Below, one piece after another: positions 25,433 to 34,003 of a stretch of 64,000 bases of DNA. The notes beneath the pieces were generated by a model. That model had not been told where the DNA came from. It was given only the letters and a program-made list of their open reading frames with translations, and did no database searches. Made by a program: the position numbers and the translations under genes. This DNA comes from JBAOHV01 sp964450685 (GTDB lineage: Bacteria; Actinomycetota; Acidimicrobiia; Acidimicrobiales; Microtrichaceae): contig CAYVDN010000002.1 of NCBI GenBank assembly GCA_964450685.1, positions 1 through 64,000 on the forward strand, read 5' to 3'. The number at the start of each line of letters is the position of its first letter. Position 1 is the first letter of the stretch.

Positions 25433-26658
25433 ACAGCGGCGACGGGTTGTCGTGTCGCTCCGTCGCTGCAGATCATGATCCGGCAGCGAGCAGCCTCGGA
25501 CCTCCGACCGCCTTCCACTCGCCCCGACGCGAGCTGTGGGGTTCGGGTGAGGCACTGCGGATCGACCTCCCGGCACCTTGGCCTGACCACGTCGGGTTGG
25601 TCGCCGAAGCGCTGGAGTCGATAACGACCGACGACGAAGTCCGGACTCCCGGTTCCGGCCCGGTCGCCTTCGGAGCGTTGCCGTTCGACCGTTGCGCGCC
25701 TGCGACGCTCACAGTCCCGTCGGTTGTCCACGGACGCACGGCCGAGGGCGTCCGGTGGACGACTACCGTCGACCCCGGGGGCGGCACGCACCAAGCAGAT
25801 CGAACCGATAAGAATCTCGATTCCGAACGGTCAGCTGCGACTTGCATCCGGGTCAGCAGCTATCGCTCTCCCGGGCAGTGGTGCGACGCCGTCCGACAGG
25901 CAACCGGACGAATCGGTGCGGGCGACATCACCAAGGTGGTGCTCGCCCGGCGCCTCGATGTGACCGCCGACGCTGATTTCGATGCCGCCGAACTGTTGTC
26001 CCGGCTCCGGCGAGCGCATCCCGGCGCACTCTGCTTCGCTGTCGACGGGTTCGTCGGCGCCAGCCCTGAGCTGCTGGTGTCCCGTGTCGGCGACATCGTC
26101 CGGGCCCAGCCGATGGCCGGGACCACCCCCCGCACCGGCGAGACCGACGCCGACCAGCGTCGGGCCGCTGAGCTGCTCGCATCCCACAAGAACCGCATCG
26201 AGCACCAGATCACCATCGACATGGTGCACGAGACGCTGCTTGGGTGGTGCAGCTTCCTCGACGCAGAACCGTCGCCGTCGGTGGTTCCCGCGGGCCCTGT
26301 GCAGCATCTGGCGACAGTGGTAGAGGGCCGCCTGTCCCGCCCTGCACCCACGGTCCTGGAGCTGGTTGCTGCCCTTCATCCGACACCAGCGGTGGGTGGA
26401 TGGCCCCGGGATGAAGCGCTCGGGCTGATCGCCGAGCTCGAGGGGACCGACAGGGGCCGCTACGCGGGTCCGGTCGGCTGGGTCGACGCCCATGGGAACG
26501 GCGCCTTCGCTGTCGGGATCCGCTCGGTGCAGCTCGACGGCCCGCGGGCACGGCTGTTCGCAGGAGTCGGTGTGGTCGCCGACTCCGAGCCGGAGACCGA
26601 GCTCGAGGAGACCCGCTCGAAGGCACAGGCGGTGCTGAGCCAGCTGCTGCGTATCTGA
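25429..26658 (+). CDS. menF: isochorismate synthase
   Basis: A 409-residue chorismate-utilising enzyme that feeds isochorismate to MenD. The C-terminal domain shows DITKVVLARRLDV, GASPELLVSR, MAGTTPRTGE, EHQITIDMV, LHPTPAVGG and RSKAQAVLSQL. The LHPTPAVGG segment and the KNRIEHQ block separate isochorismate synthases from TrpE. The N-terminal 110 residues are divergent and low in conservation. Start assigned to TTG 25429, which overlaps the menG stop. Confidence 0.92.
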   Translation: MNSGDGLSCRSVAADHDPAASSLGPPTAFHSPRRELWGSGEALRIDLPAPWPDHVGLVAEALESITTDDEVRTPGSGPVAFGALPFDRCAPATLTVPSVVHGRTAEGVRWTTTVDPGGGTHQADRTDKNLDSERSAATCIRVSSYRSPGQWCDAVRQATGRIGAGDITKVVLARRLDVTADADFDAAELLSRLRRAHPGALCFAVDGFVGASPELLVSRVGDIVRAQPMAGTTPRTGETDADQRRAAELLASHKNRIEHQITIDMVHETLLGWCSFLDAEPSPSVVPAGPVQHLATVVEGRLSRPAPTVLELVAALHPTPAVGGWPRDEALGLIAELEGTDRGRYAGPVGWVDAHGNGAFAVGIRSVQLDGPRARLFAGVGVVADSEPETELEETRSKAQAVLSQLLRI

Positions 26659-26677
26659 CGAGCTGCGCATCTGACCA
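26646..26677. repeat. 16-bp tandem duplication spanning the menF stop
   Basis: GCTGCGTATCTGACGA (26646-26661) is followed by GCTGCGCATCTGACCA (26662-26677), two mismatches. The menF stop TGA is inside the first copy. Confidence 0.8.
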
Positions 26678-26721
26678 GCCAGCCGGGTGGATGACGGCCG
26701 GGTGGGCCGGCGGTCGCGATG

Positions 26722-27717
26722 TCAGCTCTTGCGGGGACCGCGCCGCCGGGAGGTGCTGACTGTCGCCGGCTCGGCGGTCTGGTCACCCCAGACCTCACGA
26801 ACCCTGTCCAGCACGTCGACGACTTCCGAGAAGCCGGCGAAGTGTCCCTCGCCCGGACGCACCCGCAGCTCTCCACGCTGCAACCTGGCAGCCTGGTGGT
26901 GACCGTGGCTCGGCGGCACGATCACGTCGGCCAGACCGTGCCAGATGACGACCGGCGGTTCGATCTCGTCGAGCTGGAATCCCCAGTGCCGGGCGAACAG
27001 GGCGAGGTCGTGCGCGACCGATCGCAGGTTGCCGGCGGTGATCAGGTCGTGGAGGAACATCGCCTTGAACCTGGGCTGGCCGAGCACGGGACGGTCAGCG
27101 AAGCCCAGGAAGCGGGCGTAGACGTCGAACACCGGATCGGCGACCGGTGCCGCGACCTTGACGACGGCACCCAGCGCCGACCCCACCGGGGTTCGCAGCA
27201 CTTCCAGGGGGGCCGCACCGAAACGCAGCAGCCGCGTGTAGGACATGACGGCGTCGGGGCCGCGGACAGGGCCGATCCCGCCGAGCAAGGTCGCCACGAC
27301 GACACGGTCGGGCATCTGACGGGCGACCGACAGCGAGTAGGGGCCTCCACCGGACAGACCGACCACCGCGAAGCGGTCGAGTCCGAGCTGATCGGTCAGA
27401 GCCTCGATGTCCGGTCCGAACTCGACCACCCGGCGGTAGCGGTGGTTGGTCGATCGTCCGGTACCAGGTCGCTCGACTCCTATCACCCTGAAGCCACGCT
27501 GCAGAGCGACCTCATGCACCGACGGTGGGATCTGCAGGCGGGCGCCCGGAGTTCCGTGGAACCACAGGACGGGATCGCCGTCGGGATGGCCGAACTCCGC
27601 CCAGCCGAGCTCGCGGTCGGCAGCAACCCTAGCCGTGCCCACTGACCTAGGCACCGGCGGGCCGACCTTGTTCGGCTCGGCGTCGGCCACGGTGTCTTCG
27701 CCTGACTCGTTCTCCAC
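26722..27717 (-). CDS. alpha/beta hydrolase
   Basis: About 331 residues. The nucleophile elbow is GLSGGGPYS, with an oxyanion-hole segment VLWFHGTPGARLQ, the acidic residue in WHGLADVIVPP and the histidine in GEGHFAG. The fold resembles haloalkane dehalogenase/epoxide hydrolase-type or esterase members; substrate unknown. Start taken at GTG 27717, which follows a GGGGGG run; 27753 and about 27696 are alternatives. Downstream of menD on the same strand, but no clear link to menaquinone. Confidence 0.85.
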   Translation of the reverse strand: MENESGEDTVADAEPNKVGPPVPRSVGTARVAADRELGWAEFGHPDGDPVLWFHGTPGARLQIPPSVHEVALQRGFRVIGVERPGTGRSTNHRYRRVVEFGPDIEALTDQLGLDRFAVVGLSGGGPYSLSVARQMPDRVVVATLLGGIGPVRGPDAVMSYTRLLRFGAAPLEVLRTPVGSALGAVVKVAAPVADPVFDVYARFLGFADRPVLGQPRFKAMFLHDLITAGNLRSVAHDLALFARHWGFQLDEIEPPVVIWHGLADVIVPPSHGHHQAARLQRGELRVRPGEGHFAGFSEVVDVLDRVREVWGDQTAEPATVSTSRRRGPRKS

Positions 27718-27813
27718 GTACCCCCCAAGGGATCTGCGACGGTGCCCGCCCACCGGGCCAGCAGAAAGGCTAGCCGGACCAGCGAGCGGAACTCCTCACC
27801 GGGGCTGTCGCCT

Positions 27814-29604
27814 CTACCGGCTCGACTCCGCCCCTGAGACCGCGTCGCACGCGGCGGCAACCGCCGCGTTGATCTCGTCGTGGAGGGCTACGTTCGCTGC
27901 CCGATCAGTGCGAACGACCACTACCCTCGGACCGCCTCGGGTCAGCGCACCAGCCAGCGCTGCCTGAAGTCCGGTCCGGGTCACCACCGACTCGACGGGA
28001 ACGCCGTGTGCGCTCACCAACTCCTCGAGGTCGACTCCGTGGGGTGTGCCGAACAGCAACTCGAACCGGTCGTCGTCGAGCGCACCACGCTGAGGCAGGA
28101 ACGAGAAGATCCCCCCGCCGTCATTGTCGACGACGACCACCACCAGGTTCACAGCCCGCTTCATCAAACCCAGCAGACCGTTGCAGTCGTGCAGGAAGGC
28201 GACGTCACCGACAAGCAGAGCAGTGGGTGCTCCGAGCAACGCTGCACCGACTGCGGTAGACACCACGCCGTCGATCCCATTCGCTCCCCTGTTCACCATG
28301 ACCGACAGACCGTCACGGGCGGGCGCGTACCACTCGAGGTCTCGCACCGGCATGGAGGACGACGCGACGAGCACTCCACCGTCGCTGAGCATGGTGGCCA
28401 GGTCGATCGCAACTCCCGGCTCCGTCGCCTCTGTGTGCGCGGTCGTCACCCGCTCGATCGCGGATCGTGCTGCTGCCTCTGCCGAGCTCCAGGAGCTGAA
28501 CCACTGCGCAGGCGCGGGAAGTGGCGCGAGTGAGCGGATCTGGTCGGCGGCGGTGGCGACGTCCGCGTGGAAGCTCTCGGTGAGGGTCCTGTCCGGATCA
28601 GGGCATGTCCCATAGCTGTCGATGCCCACCTGAAGTGCACCTGACGAGGCGAGCCACTGCGAGAGCGCCTTGGATGCGAGCAGGCCCCCGAGGCGGATCA
28701 CCACCTCGGGAACGTGTGCCCTGGCGAACTCCTCGTGACGCAGCAGCGAGTCGAACGAGGTGACCGTCGCGGGGAGCTCGCGACGGCAGCCCGAAGCGCC
28801 GTCGGCGAGCACTGGCCAGCGGAGGTGCGCTGCCATGCGGTGAATCGCCACTACGTCGGCGTCGCAGCGTGAGGCACGCTCACCCGCGACGATCACCCCG
28901 CGCCTGGCCCCCAACGCAGCCACGAGAGCAGCGAGTCGTTCGTCGGTCAGTCCCCAGCGCGCTCCGGTTCGGACCGGCTCCAGGTGCGTTCCGGCCGGCG
29001 GGAGCTCGCCGGCGCCGGCCACGAGAGGCTCGCGGAATGCCAGGTTCAGATGCACCGGTCCCGGCCTCTCCCCCAGGCAACGGACCCATGCGTCCCTGGC
29101 CATGTCGCGCCACCAGGGTGCTCCGCCCAACTGTGGTGGTCCCGGTTCGCAGAACCACCTGACAGCCGTCGTGAAGAGGTTCCGCTGATCGATGGTCTGG
29201 GGCGCGCCGACCCCTTGTAGCTCGGGTGGCCGGTCGGCGGTGACGACGACCATCGGCACGAAGGACTGGTGTGCCTCGACAACAGCGGCATGGAACTGGG
29301 CCGCGGCCGTGCCCGAGGTGCAGAGCAGCACGATGGGTCTGCCGCCGGCCTTGGCAAGGCCCAGCGCCATGAACGAGGCGCTGCGCTCGTCGTGGTGGAC
29401 GTGCAACCTGACCGACTCGGCGGCTGCCAACGCCAACGCCATGGGCGTCGAGCGCGAACCCGGGCTCAGAACCGCATCACGGAGCCCGCAGCTGACCCAT
29501 TCGTCGACCAAGGTCGCGCAGTACGTCGCAGCCACCCCAGCATCCCCGTCGCCAGGAGCTCCGGCGGGGTTCAGGTGAGCGGGACGGGGAGGCTCTGACG
29601 ACAT
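27814..29604 (-). CDS. menD: SEPHCHC synthase (MenD)
   Basis: A 596-residue thiamine-diphosphate enzyme that joins isochorismate and 2-oxoglutarate to form SEPHCHC. The N-terminal domain has DAVLSPGSRSTPMALAL with the activating glutamate in HHDERSASFMALG. TADRPPELQGVGAPQTIDQ is MenD-specific. The TPP/Mg site is GDVAFLHDCNGLL ending NDGGGIFSFLPQ. Divergent from menH by 27 bases, so both promoters lie in or beside that tiny gap. Confidence 0.96.
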   Translation of the reverse strand: MSSEPPRPAHLNPAGAPGDGDAGVAATYCATLVDEWVSCGLRDAVLSPGSRSTPMALALAAAESVRLHVHHDERSASFMALGLAKAGGRPIVLLCTSGTAAAQFHAAVVEAHQSFVPMVVVTADRPPELQGVGAPQTIDQRNLFTTAVRWFCEPGPPQLGGAPWWRDMARDAWVRCLGERPGPVHLNLAFREPLVAGAGELPPAGTHLEPVRTGARWGLTDERLAALVAALGARRGVIVAGERASRCDADVVAIHRMAAHLRWPVLADGASGCRRELPATVTSFDSLLRHEEFARAHVPEVVIRLGGLLASKALSQWLASSGALQVGIDSYGTCPDPDRTLTESFHADVATAADQIRSLAPLPAPAQWFSSWSSAEAAARSAIERVTTAHTEATEPGVAIDLATMLSDGGVLVASSSMPVRDLEWYAPARDGLSVMVNRGANGIDGVVSTAVGAALLGAPTALLVGDVAFLHDCNGLLGLMKRAVNLVVVVVDNDGGGIFSFLPQRGALDDDRFELLFGTPHGVDLEELVSAHGVPVESVVTRTGLQAALAGALTRGGPRVVVVRTDRAANVALHDEINAAVAAACDAVSGAESSR

Positions 29605-29631
29605 GGGCGTGTCAGCCTACGGTGTCGGGCG

Positions 29632-30441
29632 GTGAGCGCCGAAGTGACGACCCTGCCGGCGACCGACGCGACGCTGTTCGCCCGGATCACACCCGGACCA
29701 GGGGTCGGCGAGATGAGTGAACCTGTCACGGTCGTGCACGGGTTCGCCCAGAACTCGGAGTGCATCGGTCCGCTCGCCGATGCGCTCGCCGAGGGCCACC
29801 CGACCGTGTTGGTGGACGCGCCGGGCCACGGGGGCTCGTCACGGCACGCAGCGGCCGACATGGTCCGGGGAGGCGAGCTCCTGTCGACGACGATGCCTAC
29901 GGGCGTGCTCGTCGGGTACTCGATGGGTGGTCGCCTGGCGTTGCGCACGGCACTCGACCACCCGGAGAAGGTCACGGCGCTGGTGCTGATCGGAGCGACA
30001 CCAGGGATCGAGGACGACCAGGAGCGAGTCGCCCGCCGCCTGAGGGACCACGAACTGGCAGCGCACCTCGAGTCGATCGGACTGGACCGGTTCCTGGACG
30101 AGTGGCTGGCGCTGCCGATGTTCGCAGGGCTGGCGAGCTGGGCGCGCTTCGACACACAGCGCCGGAGAAACACGCCCGAAGGCCTGGCCGGGAGCCTGAA
30201 ATGCTCTGGTACGGGATCGATGGGACCGCTCTGGAGACGTCTGGCCGAGCTGGCGGTACCGGTGTTGTGCCTCACCGGGTCCGAGGACCGCACCTACTCG
30301 GCCACCGCCCGACGCATGGTCGACCTGATCGGCCCGAACGCCGAGCATGTCGTGGTGACGGGCGCCGGGCACGCAGCGCACCTTGAGGCACCTGGGCCCA
30401 CAACCACCGCTGTGCTGGAGTTCCTCGGCCGGTTCAACTGA
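29632..30441 (+). CDS. menH: SHCHC synthase (MenH), alpha/beta hydrolase fold
   Basis: A 269-residue protein. The catalytic serine is in VGYSMGGRLAL, the histidine in TGAGHAAHLEAP, and VVHGFAQNSE provides the oxyanion-hole strand. ATPGIEDDQER and FLDEWLALPMFAGL match MenH rather than general hydrolases. MenH removes pyruvate from SEPHCHC, the product of MenD, whose gene starts 27 bases away in the opposite direction. Start at GTG 29632. Confidence 0.9.
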   Translation: MSAEVTTLPATDATLFARITPGPGVGEMSEPVTVVHGFAQNSECIGPLADALAEGHPTVLVDAPGHGGSSRHAAADMVRGGELLSTTMPTGVLVGYSMGGRLALRTALDHPEKVTALVLIGATPGIEDDQERVARRLRDHELAAHLESIGLDRFLDEWLALPMFAGLASWARFDTQRRRNTPEGLAGSLKCSGTGSMGPLWRRLAELAVPVLCLTGSEDRTYSATARRMVDLIGPNAEHVVVTGAGHAAHLEAPGPTTTAVLEFLGRFN

Positions 30442-30448
30442 GCCCGCC

Positions 30449-30493
30449 CAGTCCCGGCCCACCCAGTCCCGGCCCACCCAGTCCCGGCCCGGC
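30449..30493. repeat. 15-bp triple tandem repeat downstream of menH
   Basis: CAGTCCCGGCCCACC repeats at 30449-30463, 30464-30478 and 30479-30493 (last copy ends GGC). It begins 8 bases after the menH stop. Confidence 0.9.
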
Positions 30494-30500
30494 CCGACAG

Positions 30501-30526
30501 CCGGATCAGATGACCGGATCAGGCCG
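30501..30526. repeat. 13-bp-period duplication at the menA stop
   Basis: CCGGATCAG occurs at 30501-30509 and 30514-30522. The menA stop codon (TCA on the plus strand at 30519-30521) is within the second copy. Confidence 0.7.
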
Positions 30527-31430
30527 CAAGGTACAGCCCGGCCGCCAGGAGACCACCGAAGACCATCTGCACCTTGCCGGTATCGACAAGGACCGGGATG
30601 AGCTCCGGCCCCCTGGCCCCACCCAGCACGCCGACGACCGGACGGCGAGCCGGAACGACAGCCAGCAAGCTCAGTGCCGCCAACAGCCGCCCGCTCAGCC
30701 CGGCGATCAGCGGGACGCAGAGCATGGCTGACACCAGAAGCGCGACGTACAGGAACCGGGTGCTCCGGTCGCCGATCCTCACTGCAAGGGTTCGCTTGCC
30801 CGAACGGGTGTCGCCCGGGATGTCGCGCAGGTTGTTGACCACCAGCAGCGCCGTCGACAGACAGCCCATCGCCACACCGCAGCCGAACGCCAACCAGCTC
30901 CAGGACTCGATCTGCACGAAACAAGAGCCGATGGTCGCAACCAGGCCGAAGAACACGAACACGAACACCTCGCCGAATCCGGCGTACCCGTACGGGCTCG
31001 GCCCTCCCGTGTAGAACCAACCGGCAGCGATGGCGGCGACGCCGACGAGCAGTAGCCAGGGCGATACGAAGATCACCAGCGGGAGGCCGCACAAAGCGGT
31101 CAGCGCGAAGGCAACCATCATCGCCCGTTTCACCTCCGACGGCTCCGCCAGGCCGTTACCGACGAGCCTGGGCGGGCCGACGCGCTGACCGGGGGCGTCA
31201 GTGCCACGCTTGCCGTCGGAGTAGTCGTTCGCATAGTTGGTCGCGATCTGGACGAACACGGCGACACCGAGAGCGCAGATGAAGGCCCACAGACGTAGAT
31301 CGCGTCCGGCTGCTGCAGTGCCGACGAGCACCGGGGCGACTGCCGCCGGCAGCGTTCGCGGGCGTGCACCCAGGACCCACTTCCGCCAGTCGGTGGGCGG
31401 TTGGGGCTGCGTGAGGGGTTCGGCGGGCAT
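30519..31430 (-). CDS. menA: 1,4-dihydroxy-2-naphthoate prenyltransferase
   Basis: A 303-residue integral membrane UbiA-superfamily protein that attaches the polyprenyl tail to DHNA, giving demethylmenaquinone. The first aspartate-rich motif is NDYSDGKRGTD; the second is in NNLRDIPGDTRSGKRTL. Eight or nine hydrophobic helices are visible. Start set at MPAEPLTQ (31430), giving WRKWVLGARPRTLPA, the normal MenA N-terminus. It follows the PH-domain gene by 13 bases. Confidence 0.95.
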   Translation of the reverse strand: MPAEPLTQPQPPTDWRKWVLGARPRTLPAAVAPVLVGTAAAGRDLRLWAFICALGVAVFVQIATNYANDYSDGKRGTDAPGQRVGPPRLVGNGLAEPSEVKRAMMVAFALTALCGLPLVIFVSPWLLLVGVAAIAAGWFYTGGPSPYGYAGFGEVFVFVFFGLVATIGSCFVQIESWSWLAFGCGVAMGCLSTALLVVNNLRDIPGDTRSGKRTLAVRIGDRSTRFLYVALLVSAMLCVPLIAGLSGRLLAALSLLAVVPARRPVVGVLGGARGPELIPVLVDTGKVQMVFGGLLAAGLYLAA

Positions 31431-31443
31431 GCGAACGCCGATG

Positions 31444-31956
31444 TTAGGACCGCTCGACGGTGAACAGCTCCCCCGCGACGGGATGTGCTGCAAGCTGATC
31501 GGCCACCTCGTCGGCCCCGTGACCGCTCCAGCGTGACGCTGCGCCCATCCGGTGACGACGCCTCGTACCTCGTAGGAGCACCTCGACCGTGCGAAGCCCT
31601 GGGCGTGACACGAATCGCAGCTCCTCGACAGTGGACCAGTGAAGTCGTGCCGTCGAACTCATGTTGCGGATCACCACATGATCGTCGCCCAACAGAACCA
31701 TCTGGGTCAGGGCACGCCACGCAAGGATCAGTGCGCCCCCGACGGTGATCACCGCGACGACCCACGGAGCCACCGGCTCGTCCGCGCTTTGCTCCATGCC
31801 GCCGCGCAGTGCGCCGACGGCCACGAGCACCACAGCCGTCAACGGCAGGACCGCCGCCAGCAGCTTCGCCGGCCCGGCAGGATCGATCCGTATCTCTTCG
31901 CCGGGCACGACAAGACAGTAGGCCCGCTCCAACAGCGGGCTGGCCTTGCGACACAT
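31444..31956 (-). CDS. PH-domain-like membrane protein
   Basis: A 170-residue protein with two membrane segments at about residues 31-51 and 64-84, then a bacterial-PH-like beta region (VLLGDDHVVIRNMSSTARLHWSTVEELRF, with VEVLLRGTRRRHRMG). The organisation resembles bPH2/bPH6 proteins, but assignment is by pattern only. Start chosen at ATG 31956, 29 bases from the divergent menE start. Probably co-transcribed with menA. Confidence 0.65.
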   Translation of the reverse strand: MCRKASPLLERAYCLVVPGEEIRIDPAGPAKLLAAVLPLTAVVLVAVGALRGGMEQSADEPVAPWVVAVITVGGALILAWRALTQMVLLGDDHVVIRNMSSTARLHWSTVEELRFVSRPGLRTVEVLLRGTRRRHRMGAASRWSGHGADEVADQLAAHPVAGELFTVERS

Positions 31957-31985
31957 GTCGTCTCCGTTGGTGGCACGCTGGAGCG

Positions 31986-33158
31986 GTGCAGGATCTGATT
32001 GCGCTCCTGATGCCGGGAGGGCCGGCGTTCGTCGAGCACGTCCAGCGCGCCTGGGAGCACGGCGACGCGGTGTTGCCCCTGGACCCTTCGACGCCGACTG
32101 CTCACCTGGACCAGGTGATCGCGTCGCTGGCACCCACGCGGATCGTCGAGGCTGACGGCGGCGTGCGGTCACTGCACGGCGGTCTACCGGTGGAGGACGG
32201 CGACGCCCTTGTGATCGCCACATCCGGCACGACCGGCGTAGCGAAGGGCGTCGTGCACACCCGGAAGTCGGTCGAAGCCGCCGCCTACATGACTGCGGTC
32301 GGGGCGCGGACCACCGTCGACACCTACTGGCTCGCGTGCCTCCCCGTCTCCCATGTCGGAGGCTTCTCGGTGATTTCGAGGGCGCTGGCGACAGGCGCCC
32401 GTCTCGAGGTCCACCCGGGTGCCGATGCTCTCGCCATCGATGGTGCTGTCGACCGTGGGGCGACACACGTGTCGCTCGTACCGACGCTGCTGGGGCGTAT
32501 CGACCCGTCCCCCTGGCACACGATCCTGCTGGGCGGATCAGCGATCCCCGTGGACCGACCCACCAACACGATCGCGACCTACGGGATGACCGAGACGATG
32601 GGCGGGGTCGTCTACGACGGCCTGGCCCTACCAGGTGTGGAGACTCGGATCGTCGACGACGACGGAACCGAGGTCGAACGCGGCGTCAGCGGCATGATCG
32701 AACTGCGTTCCCCCACACTCCTGCGCGCCTACCGCGACGGGCGCGACCCCCTGGACGGAGACGGCTGGTACCGCACCGGCGATCTCGGCAGGGTGGATCC
32801 GGCTTCCACAGTCCTGCGGGTCGAGGGCCGCGCCGACGACCTGATCATCAGCGGCGGAGTCAAGGTCTGGCCCGGGCCCGTCGAGGACATCCTGCGGAGT
32901 GACCGTCGTGTCCGCGAGGTCGCGGTGGCCGGGGTGGCGGACCCCGAATGGGGTCACAGGGTCGTGGCCTTCGTTGTTCCCGAGGACCGCGACGACCCAC
33001 CCGGGCTGGATGAGCTCAAGGAGCGGGTCCGCGACCGGCTGCCGCGTGCGGCCGCACCGAAGCAGCTGGTGCTGGTCGATTCGCTACCACGCACCGGACT
33101 CGGCAAGATTCGACGTTCGCTCCTGTCCGAGGACGAGTACCTCCCACGTCATGGCTGA
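31986..33158 (+). CDS. menE: o-succinylbenzoate-CoA ligase (MenE)
   Basis: A 390-residue, compact adenylate-forming ligase that activates OSB to its CoA ester. The P-loop is IATSGTTGVAKGVVHT, followed by YGMTETMGG, YRTGDLGRVDP, GRADDLIISGGVKVWP and the catalytic lysine in TGLGKIRRS. The N-terminal domain is shortened compared with FadD, as in actinobacterial MenE. Start at GTG 31986. The VOC gene start overlaps its stop by 8 bases. Confidence 0.92.
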   Translation: MQDLIALLMPGGPAFVEHVQRAWEHGDAVLPLDPSTPTAHLDQVIASLAPTRIVEADGGVRSLHGGLPVEDGDALVIATSGTTGVAKGVVHTRKSVEAAAYMTAVGARTTVDTYWLACLPVSHVGGFSVISRALATGARLEVHPGADALAIDGAVDRGATHVSLVPTLLGRIDPSPWHTILLGGSAIPVDRPTNTIATYGMTETMGGVVYDGLALPGVETRIVDDDGTEVERGVSGMIELRSPTLLRAYRDGRDPLDGDGWYRTGDLGRVDPASTVLRVEGRADDLIISGGVKVWPGPVEDILRSDRRVREVAVAGVADPEWGHRVVAFVVPEDRDDPPGLDELKERVRDRLPRAAAPKQLVLVDSLPRTGLGKIRRSLLSEDEYLPRHG

Positions 33159-34002
33159 CCGCACAGACACACCAGATGCCCCGGCTGCACCGGATATCCG
33201 CTTCGACCACATAGGTCTGGCGTTGCAGCGGCCAACGGATCTGTGGCCGCTCATGGCCGGGGTGCTGGGCGGCCGCTTCAACGGCCAGGGAAGTGCACCC
33301 GGTTACGGCTGGACGCAGCTGCGCTTCGCCAACGGCTTCGTGGTCCAGGGCCTGCATCCGGAGGTCGACGGGGGAACCGACTTCCTCAGGCGCTACCTCG
33401 ACCGGCACGGACCGGGTCCGCACCACCTGACGTTCAGGGTCGACGACCTCGACTCGGCGCTCGAACGTGTGCACGGGTGCGGAATCGAGCCACTGATCGT
33501 GGACCGCTCGGACACCGACTGGGAGGAGGCGATCATCCACCCGCGCGACGCGCACGGCACGGTCGTGCAGATCGTCCGTGTGACGGATGCTCCTCCGGAC
33601 ATGTCGGAACCCGAAGGGTTTCCAGAAGCCAGCTACGACCATCCCATGGCATCACTCGGTCGCGTGGTGCACGCGGTCAGGGACCTGCCGGCTGCTGTGG
33701 CCACCTTTCGCGATGCCCTGGGGGGCCGCGTGGTGTCACGCGGTTCGGCGGTCGACGGGAACCACTGGGTCGAGCTGGGCTGGAACGGGCCCGGGCGCCT
33801 GCGCCTCCTGGAGGCGGCCCACGCCGAGATTGCCGAATGGGTCGGTGACCGCCCGGGACGGCTCCGCCACCTGTTCTTCGACTTCGACGAGCCGTCCCAC
33901 GTCCCCGGCGCACGCCAGGTGTCATCCGGCCGCGGACGCTGGGTGGTTGACGCCGACGACATCCTCGGCACCCGCCTGGTGATCGCCTCGAGCGCGCGCT
34001 GA
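33151..34002 (+). CDS. two-domain VOC (glyoxalase/bleomycin-resistance-fold) protein
   Basis: A 283-residue protein with two vicinal-oxygen-chelate modules. The first (about 15-145) starts IRFDHIGLALQRPTDLWPLM and contains GPHHLTFRVDDLD with a metal-type His. The second (about 165-275) begins MASLGRVVHAVRDLPAA. Function unknown; it could be a lyase, an isomerase or a binding protein. It overlaps menE by 8 bases (ATGGCTGA), so it is co-translated with a menaquinone gene. It converges with the SDR gene with one base between stops. Confidence 0.82.
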   Translation: MADRTDTPDAPAAPDIRFDHIGLALQRPTDLWPLMAGVLGGRFNGQGSAPGYGWTQLRFANGFVVQGLHPEVDGGTDFLRRYLDRHGPGPHHLTFRVDDLDSALERVHGCGIEPLIVDRSDTDWEEAIIHPRDAHGTVVQIVRVTDAPPDMSEPEGFPEASYDHPMASLGRVVHAVRDLPAAVATFRDALGGRVVSRGSAVDGNHWVELGWNGPGRLRLLEAAHAEIAEWVGDRPGRLRHLFFDFDEPSHVPGARQVSSGRGRWVVDADDILGTRLVIASSAR

Positions 34003-34003
34003 C

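Noticed and set aside
30449..30493. CRISPR or attachment-site repeat
   Set aside because: Units are 15 bp, contiguous and without spacers; no integrase or cas gene is nearby.
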